From the NCBI GenBank assembly GCA_949987705.1, contig OX465281.1, positions 101,703,248 through 101,767,247 of the forward strand: a DNA stretch of 64,000 nt, written 5' to 3'. The notes below the pieces were generated by a model. That model did no database searches, was not told the origin of the DNA, and saw nothing but the letters and a program-made list of their open reading frames with translations. Below, one piece after another: positions 1 through 11,373 of the stretch. Each line of letters starts with the position of its first letter. Within the stretch, counting starts at the first letter, position 1. The translations under genes and the position numbers were made by a program. The stretch is from Thereva unica. Lineage: Eukaryota > Arthropoda > Insecta > Diptera > Therevidae.

Positions 1-1014
1 TATCTTTAGATCCATGGCGGCCGTCTCAAGAGGGCGGGGTACCACTTTCTTCACAACCACCTCGACATGGGTATCAAATGAAAGGGTATGATAAGTAGAA
101 TACAATAAGCAATGTAGTATATAAAATATATCTTTAGATCCATGGCGGCCATCTCAAGAAGCCGGATTACCACTTTCCTCACAACCACCTCAACATGGGT
201 ATCAAATGAAAGGGTATGTTAAGTAGAATACAATAAGCAATGTAGTATACAAAATATATCTTTAGATCCATGGCGGCCGTCTCAAGAGGGCGGGGTACCA
301 CTTTCTTCACAACCACTTCGACATGGGTATCAAATGAAAGGGTATGATAAGTAGAATATAATAAGCAATGTAGTATACAAAATATATCTTTAGATCCAAG
401 GCGGCCGTCTCAAGGGGCCGGATTACCACTTTCTTCACAACCACCTCAACATGGGTATCAAATAAAAGGGTATGTTAAGTAGAATACAATAAGCAATGTA
501 GTATACAAAATATATCTTTAGATCCATGGCGGCCGTCTCAAGAGGGCGGGGCACCACTTTCTTCACAACCACCTCGACATGGGTATCAAATGAAAGGGTA
601 TGATAAGTAGAATACAATAAGCAAAATATATCTTTAGATCCATGGCGGCCGTCTCAAGTGGCCGAATTACCACTTTCTTCACAACCACATCGACATGGGT
701 ATCAAATGAAAGGGTATGATAAGTAGAATACAATAAGCAAAATATATCTTTAGATCCATGGCGGCCGTCTCAAGTGGCCGAATTACCACTTTCTTCACAA
801 CCACCTCGACATGGGTATCAAATGAAAGGGTATGATAAGTAGAATACAATAAGCAATGTAGTATACAAAATATATCTTTAGATCCATGGCGGCCGTCTAA
901 AGAGGCCGGATTACTACTTTCTTCACAACCCCCTCAACATGGGTATCAAATGAAAGGGTATGATAAGTAGAATACAATAAGCAATGTAGTAGACTCAATA
1001 TACCGATTCATGGC
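1..1014 (+). repeat. Satellite array I-a, 128-bp monomer
   Basis: About eight head-to-tail monomers of roughly 128 bp, some shortened (for example around 620-740, where the segment between AAGCA and AAATATAT is missing). Each contains GGCGGCCGTCTCAAGAG, then TACCACTTTCTTCACAACC and GGGTATCAAATGAAAGGGTA. Two main variants occur, GGGCGGGGTACC and GGCCGGATTACC. Open reading frames of 60-75 codons across the monomers are only a by-product of the periodicity. Confidence 0.95.
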
Positions 1015-1153
1015 GGCCGACGCAAGACCCATGTTCTTTGAGGCATTTCATCTGTGTAAAATTCATATCTCGAAAAATATTAAGTTAATGGATGGTTTTT
1101 ATTGTTTACTATTGACTTATGGGTGCAGCGTAGGCGCACCGGGTCCCAGCTAG
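1..1153 (+). mobile_element. Helitron-like element A, 3' portion, filled with satellite
   Basis: The element enters from beyond the left edge. It consists of 128-bp satellite units, then a short unique tail, and ends at CTAG (1150-1153) followed by T. Just before CTAG lies a GC-rich segment (about 1130-1142) in which GGTGC can pair with GCACC. A hairpin 10-12 nt before CTRR is the standard Helitron 3' end. An almost identical 3' end closes element B at 5469, which supports it as a true terminus. No Rep/helicase gene is visible, so it is non-autonomous. The unique tail (1015-1118) is missing from element B. Confidence 0.7.
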
Positions 1154-1354
1154 TATATATATCTATATCTATAAAAATCTCGTGTCACAGTGTTTGTTAC
1201 CGTACTCCTCCGAAACGGGTTGACCAATTTGCATGAAATTTTTTGTGTATATTTGATAGGTCTGAGAATAGGTCGTAGGCTATTTTTTATACCTTTAACC
1301 AATAAAACAGATCCAAAATCAAAAAAAAAATGGTAATTTTAGGAATTCTCACCT

Positions 1355-1501
1355 CATTTTAGTTTCAATAGCTTCATGGCCTACCTATTGTTTGACAAAT
1401 GTAAAATTGTCATTAAATTGAATCATTACATTTAATGAAAATTTCAAATTTACGCAGCTGTCAAACAATAGGTAGGCCATGACGCTATTGAAACTAAAAT
1501 G
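1355..1501. repeat. Inverted repeat, 43-bp arms
   Basis: Arms 1355-1397 and 1459-1501 are inverted complements apart from about two changes, separated by 61 bp of A/T-rich loop. The right arm abuts the first satellite monomer. It could be a small MITE inside the Helitron head or a structural part of it; no flanking duplication distinguishes these. Confidence 0.9.
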
Positions 1502-4500
1502 ATCCATGGCGGCCGTCTCAAGAAGGCGGTGTACCACTTTCTTCACAACCACCTCGACATGGGTATCAAATGAAAGGGTATGATAAGTAGAATACAATAA
1601 GCAATGTAGTATACAAAATATATCTTTAGATCCATGGCGGCCGTCTCAAGAGGCCGGATTACCACTTTCTTCACAACCACCTCAACATGGGTATCAAATG
1701 AAAGGGTATGTTAAGTACAATACAATAAGCAATGTAGTATACAAAATATATCTTTAGATCCATGGCGGCCGTCTCAAGAGGGCGGGGTACCACTTTCTTG
1801 ACAACCACCTCGACATGGGTATCAAATGAAAGGGTATGATAAGTAGAATACAATAAGCAATGTAGTATACAAAATATATCTTTAGATCCATGGCGGCCGT
1901 CTCAAGAGGGCGGGGTACCACTTTCTTCACAACCACCTCGACATGGGTATCAAATGAAAGTGTATGATAAGTAGAATACAATAAGCAATGTAGTATACAA
2001 AATATATCTTTAGATCCATGGCGGCCGTCTCAAGAGGGCGGGGTACCACTTTCTTCACAACCACCTCGACATGGGTATCAAATGAAAGGGTATGATAAGT
2101 AGAATACAATAAGCAATGTAGTATACAAAATATATCTTTAGATCCATGGCGGCCGTCTCAAGAGGGCGGGGTACCACTTTCTTCACAACCACCTCGACAT
2201 GGGTATCAAATGAAAGGGTATGATAAGTAGAATACAATAAGCAATGTAGTATACAAAATATATCTTTAGATCCATGACGGCCGTCTCAAGAGGGCGGGGT
2301 ACCACTTTCTTCACAACCACCTCGACATGGGTATCAAATGAAAGAGTATGATAAGTAGAATACAATAAGCAATGTAGTATACAAAATATATCTTTAGATC
2401 CATGGCGGCCGTCTCAAGAGGCCGGATTACCACTTTCTTCACAACCACCTCAACATGGGTATCAAATGAAAGGGTATGTTAAGGAGAATACAATAAGCAA
2501 TGTAGTATACAAAATATATGTTTAGATCCATGGCGGCCGTCTCAAGAGGGCGGGGTACCACTTTCTTGACAACCACCTCGACATGGGTATCAAATGAAAG
2601 GGTATGATAAGTAGAATACAATAAGCAATGTAGTATACAAAATATATCTTTAGATCCATGGCGGCCGTCTCAAGAGGCCGAATTACCACTTTCTTCACAA
2701 CCACCTCAACATGGGTATCAAATGAAAGGGTATGTTAAGGAGAATACAATAAGCAATGTAGTATACAAAATATATCTTTAGATCCATGGCGGCCGTCTCA
2801 AGAGGCCGGATTACCACTTTCTTCACAACCACCTCAACATGGGTATCAAATGAAAGGGTATGATAAGTAGAATACAATAAGCAATGTAGTATACAAAATA
2901 TATCTTTAGATCCATGGCGGCCGTCTCAAGAGGGCGGGGTACCACTTTCTTGACAACCACCTCGACATGGGTATCAAATGAAAGGGTATGATAAGTAGAA
3001 TACAATAAGCAATGTAGTATACAAAATATATCTTTAGATCCATGGCGGCCGTCTCAAGAGGGCGGGGTACCACTTTCTTCACAACCACCTCGACATGGGT
3101 ATCAAATGAAAGGGTATGATAAGTAGAATACAATAAGCAATGTAGTATACAAAATATATCTTTAGATCCATGGCGGCCGTCTCAAGAGGGCGGGGTACCA
3201 CTTTCTTCACAACCACCTCGACATGGGTATCAAATGAAAGGGTATGATAAGTAGAATACAATAAGCAATGTAGTATACAAAATATATCTTTAGATCCATG
3301 GCGGCCGTCTCAAGAGGCCGGATTACCACTTTCTTCACAACCACCTCAACATGGGTATCAAATGAAAGGGTATGTTAAGGAGAATACAATAAGCAATGTA
3401 GTATACAAAATATATCTTTAGATCCATGGCGGCCGTCTCAAGAGGGCGGGGTACCACTTTCTTGACAACCACCTCGACATGGGTATCAAATGAAAGGGTA
3501 TGATAAGTAGAATACAATAAGCAATGTAGTATACAAAATATATCTTTAGATCCATGGCGGCCGTCTCAAGAGGGCGGGGTACCGCTTTCTTCACAACCAC
3601 CTCGACATGGGTATCAAATGAAAGGGTATGATAAGTAGAATACAATAAGCAATGTAGTATACAAAATATATCTTTAGATCCATGGCGGCCGTCTCAAGAG
3701 GGCGGGGTACCACTTTCTTCACAACCACCTCGACATGGGTATCAAATGAAAGGGTATGATAAGTAGAATACAATAAGCAATGTAGTATACAAAATATATC
3801 TTTAGATCCTTGGCGGCCGTCTCAAGAGGCCGGATTACCACTTTCTTCACAACCACCTCAACATGGGTATCAAATGAAAGGGTATGTTAAGGAGAATACA
3901 ATAAGCAATGTAGTATACAAAATATATCTTTAGATCCATGGCGGCCGTCTCAAGAGGGCGGGGTACCACTTTCTTGACAACCACCTCGACATGGGTATCA
4001 AATGAAAGGGTATGATAAGTAGAATACAATAAGCAATGTAGTATACAAAATATATCTTTAGATCCATGGCGGCCGTCTCAAGAGGCCGGATTACCACTTT
4101 CTTCACAACCACCTCAACATGGGTATCAAATGAAAGGGTATGTTAAGGAGAATACAATAAGCAATGTAGTATACAAAATATATCTTTAGATCCATGGCGG
4201 CCGTCTCAAGAGGGCGGGGTACCACTTTCTTCACAACCACCTCGACATGGGTATCAAATGAAAGTGTATGATAAGTAGAATACAATAAGCAATGTAGTAT
4301 ACAAAATATATCTTTAGATCCATGGCGGCCGTCTCAAGAGGCCGGATTACCACTTTCTTCACAACCACCTCAACATGGGTATCAAATGAAAGGGTATGTT
4401 AAGGAGAATACAATAAGCAATGTAGTATACAAAATATATCTTTAGGTCCATGGCGGCCGTCTCAAGAGGGCGGGGTACCACTTTCTTGACAACCACCTCG

Positions 4501-5435
4501 ACATGGGTATCAAATGAAAGGGTATGATAAGTAGAATACAATAAGCAATGTAGTATACAAAATATATCTTTAGATCCATGGCGGCCGTCTCAAGAGGCCG
4601 AATTACCACTTTCTTCACAACCACCTCAACATGGGTATCAAATGAAAGGGTATGTTAAGGAGAATACAATAAGCAATGTAGTATACAAAATATATCTTTA
4701 GATCCATGGCGGCCGTCTCAAGAGGGCGGGGTACCACTTTCTTGACAACCACCTCGACATGGTTATCAAATGAAAGGGTATGATAAGTAGAATACAATAA
4801 GCAATGTAGTATACAAAATATATCTTTAGATCCATGGAGGCCGTCTCAAGAGGCCGGATTACCACTTTCTTCACAACCACCTCAACATGGGTATCAAATG
4901 AAAGGGTATGTTAAGGAGAGTACAATAAGCAATGTAGTATACAAAATATATCTTTAGATCCATGGCGGGGTATCAAATGAAAGGGTATGATAAGTAGAAT
5001 ACAATAAGCAATGTAGTATACAAAATATATCTTTAGATCCATGGCGGCCGTCTCAAGAGGCCGGATTACCACTTTCTTCACAACCACCTCAACATGGGTA
5101 TCAAATGAAAGGGTATGTTAAGGAGAATACAATAAGCAATGTAGTATACAAAATATATCTTTAGATCCATGGCGGCCGTCTCAAGAGGGCCGGGTACCAC
5201 TTTCTTCACAACCACCTCGACATGGGTATCAAATGAAAGGGTATGATAAGGAGAATACAATAAGCAATGTAGTATACAAAATATATCTTTAGATCCATGG
5301 CGACCGTCTAAAGAGGCCGGATTACCACTTTCTTCACAATCCCCTCAACATGGGTATCAAATGAAAGGGTATGATAAGTAGAATACAATAAGCAATGTAG
5401 TAGACTCAATATACCGATTCATGGCGGCCGACTTA
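1502..5435 (+). repeat. Satellite array I-b, 128-bp monomer with higher-order pattern
   Basis: About 30 direct monomers at a 128-bp period. Type a (GGGCGGGGTACC, CTCGACATGG, GTATGATAAGTAG) and type b (GGCCGGATTACC, CTCAACATGG, GTATGTTAAGGAG) recur in a patterned order; some type-a copies share TTCTTGAC in place of TTCTTCAC. Identity between monomers is very high, pointing to recent amplification. One monomer near 4965 is internally deleted. The last monomers (5290-5435) are more diverged, as at the end of array I-a. Confidence 0.95.
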
Positions 5436-5468
5436 TGGGTGCAGCGTAGGCGCACCGGGTCCCAGCTA

Positions 5469-5469
<1 letters not shown>

Positions 5470-5502
<33 letters not shown>
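5470..5502. repeat. (TA)n run, BEL target site
   Basis: A dinucleotide TA tract directly after the Helitron 3' end. Its last five bases TATCC (5498-5502) are repeated at 13239-13243 as the BEL target-site duplication. Confidence 0.9.
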
Positions 5503-6006
5503 TGTTCACTGCCAAGTCGGCGCGTGTTCCCATCCGACGACTTCTCGTTAGATGGGTGATTATTAAATTTTTCCTTCCCGTTTATTAACAAATAAAACAC
5601 AACTTGTACAAAGTTAATGACTATTTTATTTCAAACACTTAGGTCCTTATCGCTATAAGACTTATTCAAGACTGCCCAAAACTAAACAAAACATATAAAA
5701 ATCAAGCCCTTTCGGCGTTGTTAACAAGAAAAACTGCGCGCCTATATTGCGCACGCATACATGAATTTGCCTTCCATGGTATTATAATTCTAAGAAGAAT
5801 AAGTAGGTCATCAGCAAATCTACGTTAAAGAAATACAATTTTGAGCCTAGAAAAGAACGAATTTCCAGGAACAGAACAAAATTATTCTGGACGTTAGTTC
5901 TAAGAAGGCATGTAAAAAAGGGAGAAAATAAGAAAGACGAAAATTAATAGAATAGAGGAAGGCAAATTCATGAGGAATTTAGTGTTACCACCTATGGTAC
6001 ACAACA
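5503..6006 (-). repeat. BEL 3' LTR
   Basis: 504 bp, begins TGTTC and ends ACAACA on the plus strand; nearly identical to 12735-13238. On the element's own strand it is the downstream LTR, preceded by a purine tract at 6007-6016. Confidence 0.97.
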
Positions 6007-6159
6007 TACTCCCCCGGTTGAGAGTCTTGCGATCAAGTAAAAAATGATACCTAACTACTATTACAAGTTTTGTAACAAAGTGAAATTATTAAGATTAAAA
6101 AAAATACATTACATAGAATAGTTAATAAAAAAAAGCTACTATATTAATTTGTGATTGTT

Positions 6160-7720
6160 TTAATCACTATCGAGAGGCAGAGGGGCGAGCTTCTTGACAC
6201 TCCGTGTAACTTCACCAGTCGATGTCCTCAAACGCACGGTCCGAATGATGCCATCGCGACCTGGATATACTTCAATAACCCTGCCGATACGCCATTGAAG
6301 GGATGGTAGATTATCTTCTCGAATAATAACTAGAGAATTTTCCTTGATAGGGTGATTCCCTCGAGTCCATTTGCGCCTGATATTTAATTCATTAACATAT
6401 TCTTTATGCCAACGACTCCAAAAATCCTGCTTGACCTTTTGAATATGCTGCCATGTGGATAAACGGTTCGCAGGTATACCTGAAAGGTTTCGCTCCGGCA
6501 AGCTCGACACTGGATCACCAATCAAAAAATGAGATGGTGTTAAAGGGGAAAAATCATTTGGATCAGAGGATAAGGGAGTTAGGGGTCTGGAGTTTAGAAT
6601 AGCTTCGATCTCAATGACTAAAGTATTGAACTGCTCAAACGTAAATAATTCTGGTCCAATTACGCGTCTAAGGTGATGTTTGAAAGATTTAACGGCAGCC
6701 TCCCAGAGACCGCCGAAGTGAGGAGCTTGAGGTGGGCTGAAATGCCAAGCAATGTTCTTTGCAGCCAGATAATCATGAACCTTCTTGTTATGTTCTTCGG
6801 AAATCAGTAGATCCTCGAGCTCTTTAAGCTTATTATTAGCGCCAACAAAATTTGTTCCGTTGTCAGAATAAATTGACACACATATCCCACGACGAGAAAT
6901 AAACCGTTTTAAAGCAGCTAAGAATCCTTCAGTAGTGAGATCACTCACAGTCTCCAAGTGGACAGCCTTCGTGACGAAACAAATGAATACGGCAACATAA
7001 ATTTTTAACTTATTACGATTTCGAAAACGTTTCTCCTTGATTAAAAAAGTACCGCAATAGTCTACCCCAGAGTTTGCAAATGGTCTAGTCTGCGTAGTCC
7101 TTACTGTAGGTAAATTTCCCATAATATAATTTACAGGAGGTGGATCGGCTCGTGCACATCGTACACATTTTCTTAAGACCTTTCGTACCTGGTTTCGTCC
7201 ATCAATAGGCCAATATTTTTGCCTTAATGAGCATAATGTGAATTGAACTCCTCCATGTAGAGTTTTAAGATGCTCTTCATTAATTAATAGGTGAGTAATA
7301 TGATGCGACTTTGGCAAAAGGACTTGGTGTTTTTTTTGATAAGAGTAGGGTGAAGAGTCTAGCCTACCACCCACTCTTATAAGTCCATCATCCCCTATAA
7401 AGGGATTCAGAGAGAGAGAAGTTTACTCTTTGGATGCAGAGGCCGTTTATTGTTCAAGGCTTTGTATTCTGCAGGAAATTCTTTACGTTGAGCTAATTGA
7501 AGAATACGATCCGAGGCGTAACGGAGTTCTTCAATTAACAAAGGACCTTTCTTTCTACGTGATTTTATCCAGCGTAAACAACGAGCTACGATACGTTGCA
7601 GCCTAGTATATGACGAATATTGTGAAAAATATCTATATCCACGGTACCAGCGACTAGACAGGTAGTTTTCTTTAAATCAGGAACATCGTTGGATTTCAAT
7701 ATTTGTTGCTCAGGCCAATA
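6160..7720 (-). pseudogene. pol: BEL pol, integrase part, frameshifted
   Basis: The longest open part (7374-6160, 404 codons) carries an HHCC-type zinc region (HHITHLLINEEHL, then CVRC), a DDE integrase core with NSGVDYCGTF, YSDNGTNFVGA and GGLWEAAVKSF holding the three acidic residues, and a C-terminal DUF5641-like domain (VIIREDNLPSLQWRIGRV). Upstream, 7720-7375 encodes the preceding linker (DVPDLKKTTCLVAGTVDID and a LQRIVARCLRWIKSRRKKG-like segment). Two slips separate the pieces: one T missing in the homopolymer at 7625-7629 and an extra dinucleotide in the AG run at 7409-7422. Integration of cDNA would be its role; the core residues survive but the reading frame does not. The 5' side is cut by the foldback at 7722. 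Confidence 0.93.
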
Positions 7721-7721
7721 T

Positions 7722-8850
7722 AGTCCATTCAAAACGCGCGTTATGGTGTTCCAAAATAACACCGTTAAGAAAATCGAACCCTAAACGTTTTTTGGGGTCG
7801 CTGATCACGAAAATCGAGGTCCCGCGGTCCCAAAATTAGGGCGTCACCCCTAAAAATGCAAAAAACACCCCTTTTTAGGGGGTTTTCGCGATTATTTCAA
7901 TAATAATGAAAACTAATGCGATGAAATGCACTTTTTTTAATATTTATTTCCGAAGGGGGTTGATTTATACTAAAATTAGGCGAGCTTAATGGTAAGGGGT
8001 GCCCCTAAATTGTTGAAAGTACCCCTAAATTGGCGAAAAATGGCAAAAATTGTAAAAAAAAAATTTTTCTTCAAGTTAATGCTTAAAATTCGATTGTGGG
8101 CGTACTTAGGGGTACTTTCAACAATTTAGGGGTACCCCTTACCATTAAGCTCGCCTAAATTTAGTATAAATCAACCCCGTTCGGAAATAAATATTTAAAA
8201 AAGTGCATTTCATCGCATTAGTTTTCATTATTACTGAAATATTCGCGAAAAACCCCTTAAAAGGTTTTTTTTTTGCATTTTAAGGGGTGACGCCCTAATT
8301 TTAGGACCGCGGGACCTCGATTTTCGTGATAAGCGACCCCAAAAACCTTTAGGGTTCGATTTTCTTAACGGTGTTATTTTGGAACACCCCCCTCTAATTT
8401 TCAATTAACTATATTGTAGGGGTAGTTTTAACCCCTTAAGGGTTGAAAATAATTTATTTTTGCCCGACAGTACGCCAACAATCGAATTTGAAGCATAAAC
8501 TTGGAAAAAAATTGTTTTTACAATTTTTGACATTTTTCGCCAATTTAGGGGTACTTTCAAGCCTTTAGGGGCACCCCTTACCATTAAGCTCGCCTAAATT
8601 TAGTATAAATCAACCCCCTTAGTAAATAAATATTTAAAAAAGTGCATTTCATCGCATTAGTTTTCATTATTATTGAAATAATCGCGAAAACCCCCTAAAA
8701 AGGGGTGTTTTTTGCATTTTTAGGGGTGACGCCCTACTTTTGGGACCGCGGGACCTCGATTTTCGTGATCAGCGACCCCAAAAACGTTTAGGGTTCGATT
8801 TTCTTAACGGTGTTATTTTGGAACACCCCCCCCCGCGTTTTGAATGGACT
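7722..8850. mobile_element. Foldback element, 1129 bp, TSD AATAT
   Basis: Termini are AGTCCATTCAAAACGCG and its exact complement. The 5 bp AATAT occur on both sides (7717-7721 and 8851-8855), and removing the element with one copy restores an open BEL frame (GGEEY followed by WPEQQ). Inside is one forward arm (about 7745-8050) and two inverted copies of it (about 8090-8385 and 8470-8826), each ending near GGTGTTCCAAAATAAC. No protein is encoded. The superfamily is not clear; an alternative reading is TAGTCC termini with a 3-bp TSD TAT. Confidence 0.85.
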
Positions 8851-11044
8851 AATATTCCTCTCCCCCGGCTAGCCATCTAGGACCTTTGAACCAGAGAGAC
8901 TTATTCCTGAACTCATTCGGCATCACTCCTCTAGATAACAAGTCAGCGGGATTATCGTAGGTACGGACATGTCGCCAAGATGAGCCATTGGTTTTTGATA
9001 CAATAGCAGAGACTCGGTTCGCTACAAAAGTCTTTAGCAAATGTGGTGAGGTATTTAACCAATGTAAGGTTATCCTTGAATCCGTCCAAAAAACTGTGCG
9101 ATGAAAACTAATATTTATGGCCGATTTAACCGTAACGTATAATTCCGCAAGAAGAGCGGCGGCACACAATTCAAGACGAGGAATTGTCTGCAAAGTTTTA
9201 ATAGGCGCGACTCTCGATTTAGCGCAATATAACTGTACTTGAGCTTGTCCTGAATTATCTATAGAATATATATAAAAGCAGGCACCATACGCCTTCTCGC
9301 TGGCATCACAGAATCCGTGTAATTCTATGTGAATATGGTGATTTATTAACACTTTTCTGGGAAATGAAATATCGTTTAAATAGATCAATTGGGCCGCCAA
9401 TTCTTCCCATCTAGTATGTAGTTCTGTGGGCAATGATTCGTCCCAATCAACTTTTAATTTCCATAACTCTTGCATGATTATTTTAGATTTAACTACAACC
9501 GGATTAAGAAGTCCCAATGGATCAAAAATCTTTGCGATTTCTGAAAAAATCGTTCTCTTCGTCACTCGATTAGGCTCCATTTTTTTGACAGTATATATTA
9601 TTGCATCCTGTTTTGAATTCCAATGAACTCCTAAGGTTTTAAGAGTAGTATTGCTATTATTTTGCAATTGCAAATTCACATTGCATTCAGGAATAGAATG
9701 TAGAATCTGAACCGTATTGGAGGCACATTGTCTTAAATTAAATCCTCCTGACTTGAGAAGTTCGGTGATTTCCTTTTGAATGTGGACAACTTCATCGATA
9801 GTGTCTGCACCCGTAAGTAAGTCATCAACATATAGATCACGTTTTAAAATGGTGGCTGCTCGGGGGAAGCGTGATTGTTCATCGTCTGCCAGCTGATGAA
9901 TAGTGCGTATGGCCAAAAATGACGCTGGTTTTAATCCAAATATGAGTCTATTGAACTGGTAGATGGAGATAGAATCGTCATTATCACGCCATAAAATTCT
10001 TAAATAAGGTTGATCGTCCTCGCGAACCTTTAGTTGTAAGTACATTTTCTCGATATCGCCTGTTAATACATGATTGTACAATCTGAATCGTAGCAATAAA
10101 CAGAAAATATCACTCTGAATGGTAGGCCCTGCTAATAAAGCATCATTGAGAGAAACTCCTGTAGAAGATGCGGCTGACGCATCGAAGACTACTCTGATTT
10201 TGGTTGTCAAACTTGATTCCTTAATTACCGCTTGATGGGGCAAATAAAAACTGTTGTCTACTTGTTTGGTCACCTTTGACATATACCCGAGATCTACATA
10301 TTCACTAAAAACATTTTTATATTGTACTTGAAGCTCAGGATTTTTCTTGAATCGTCTTTCTAATGCTTGCAGTCTTTTGAGTGACATTGTATAGGATTCA
10401 CCTAGCTCCTCCTTTTTATCATTAAATGGCAAGGCAATTACATATCTGCCATCGTTATCACGTTTAGTATTTTCTTTAAAATGTTTTTCACATTGAGCCT
10501 CTTCTTGAGACAAATGTCGATCGGAGTTGCAATCTTCTAACTCCCAGAATCGGGAAATATCTTCCTGTAGTTTGATGAGATAACATCTTGCACGATTTTG
10601 TGCTTTCTGGTACAAAGGCAAATTTTCACCGATGATCCAACCCAACTGCGTCTTTTGGGCAACCAGATCAGGAGATGAAGCAAGCATAATTTGTCCTACA
10701 CAAAGTGAAGATAGAGTCGTACCAGCTCCCAATAATAACTGCACAGGGGCGGGGACATGGAAGTCTGGGTCCGCCAGTTTTAGATTATTTGGTAAATTAA
10801 TCGTTTTTCTGTTTATTTGTTGGATTGGTGTAAAAGACGTTATTGCTGGAACAGTCAAAAAATCAAGCGTTCTTTTGTAATCATTATGCCTTGACTTAAT
10901 TGATGTTGTCACAGAGAACTTCGACACTGTGGATTTAATCCTCCGATATGATTCTGCTCCTGTGTGCGTGGTAGTTGGAGGAGAGCGGCCAATTCGTTGG
11001 TTATAAAGTTTCTTGATGAGCCTGTATCGACTATGGCACGACAT
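8849..11044 (-). pseudogene. pol: BEL pol, reverse transcriptase and RNase H part
   Basis: 731 open codons. The N-terminal 100 residues are protease-RT linker (NLPNNLKLADPDFH). The Peptidase_A17/RT section follows, with RVVFDASAASSTGVSLND, then RT motifs TGDIEKMYLQLKV, FGLKPASFLAIRTI and YVDDLLTGAD (about residues 300-410), and a retroviral-type RNase H section with DASEKAYGACFY, PRLELCAAALL and VFWTDSRITLHWL. It ends PRWLAGGEEY just where the foldback begins; the stop codon is supplied by the foldback terminus. The catalytic Asp residues are present. It copies element RNA into DNA in the particle. The start of this frame is a frameshift from the protease frame near 10910-11040, not a real initiation codon. 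Confidence 0.95.
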
Positions 11045-11373
11045 AATATTGGAGTTTGGTCTCGGTGATGAATGTAAACTGTCGCAGTTGGAACGAGATC
11101 ATCAAGAGGTGTATATAAATTAATTGCACTAATGGTTTCCGATTCTAATCCAGATGGCGTTTGTTCTTTGGAATAGTTGGAAGGATTTGATGCTGTTGAT
11201 TCTTCCATAGTTGGTTCGATTGGGTGTAAGAATGTATGGTGTTTGTTGTTGCAAACTCGACAGTTTCCAGCCTTACATTCGTTACTTACATGATTCGGTC
11301 CTAAACAGTTATGACATAAAGATGCACGTGTAATTATATGTTTCCTTTGATTTATAGGCATACCCCGAAACAC
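10909..11373 (-). pseudogene. pol: BEL zinc knuckle and aspartic protease part
   Basis: 154 codons. A zinc-knuckle-like segment CHNCLGPNHVSNECKAGNC near residues 21-39, followed by CRVCNNKHHTFLH, then a retropepsin-like motif CRAIVDTGSSRNFIT (DTGS active site) near residues 111-125. It overlaps gag and RT frames at both ends: the continuation of gag (CPVCRSSHSIYKCKVF, just upstream in this frame) and of the protease are in shifted frames. This would cleave the BEL polyprotein. The overlaps reflect frameshift mutations, or in part the element's own frame change. Confidence 0.9.

Larger units (their letters stand above)
1162..5469 (+). mobile_element. Helitron-like element B, complete, satellite-bearing
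   Basis: The 5' end lies at a TC around 1162 or 1168. The first 100 bp have the look of arthropod Helitron starts: TATAAAAATCTCGTG, then CCGAAACGGGTTGACC and CATGAAATTTTTTGTGT. The 3' end is the GC hairpin region followed by CTAG (5466-5469), nearly identical to element A, then T and a (TA)n run. Inside are a unique head (to 1354), a 43-bp inverted repeat (1355-1501) and about 30 satellite monomers. It starts within 20 bp of the end of element A, so the two are head to tail. No Rep/helicase gene is present; it would need proteins in trans. The exact 5' base is uncertain. Confidence 0.75.

Noticed and set aside
435..5260. Many 60-75-codon frames beginning MYSTYHTLSFDTHVEVVVKK on the minus strand
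   Set aside because: They repeat every 128 bp with the satellite monomer and cover its whole period. No start context, domain or codon bias; they are a by-product of the repeat.
1..5435. CRISPR array
   Set aside because: Monomers are 128 bp with no spacers between repeats; the context is eukaryotic transposons.
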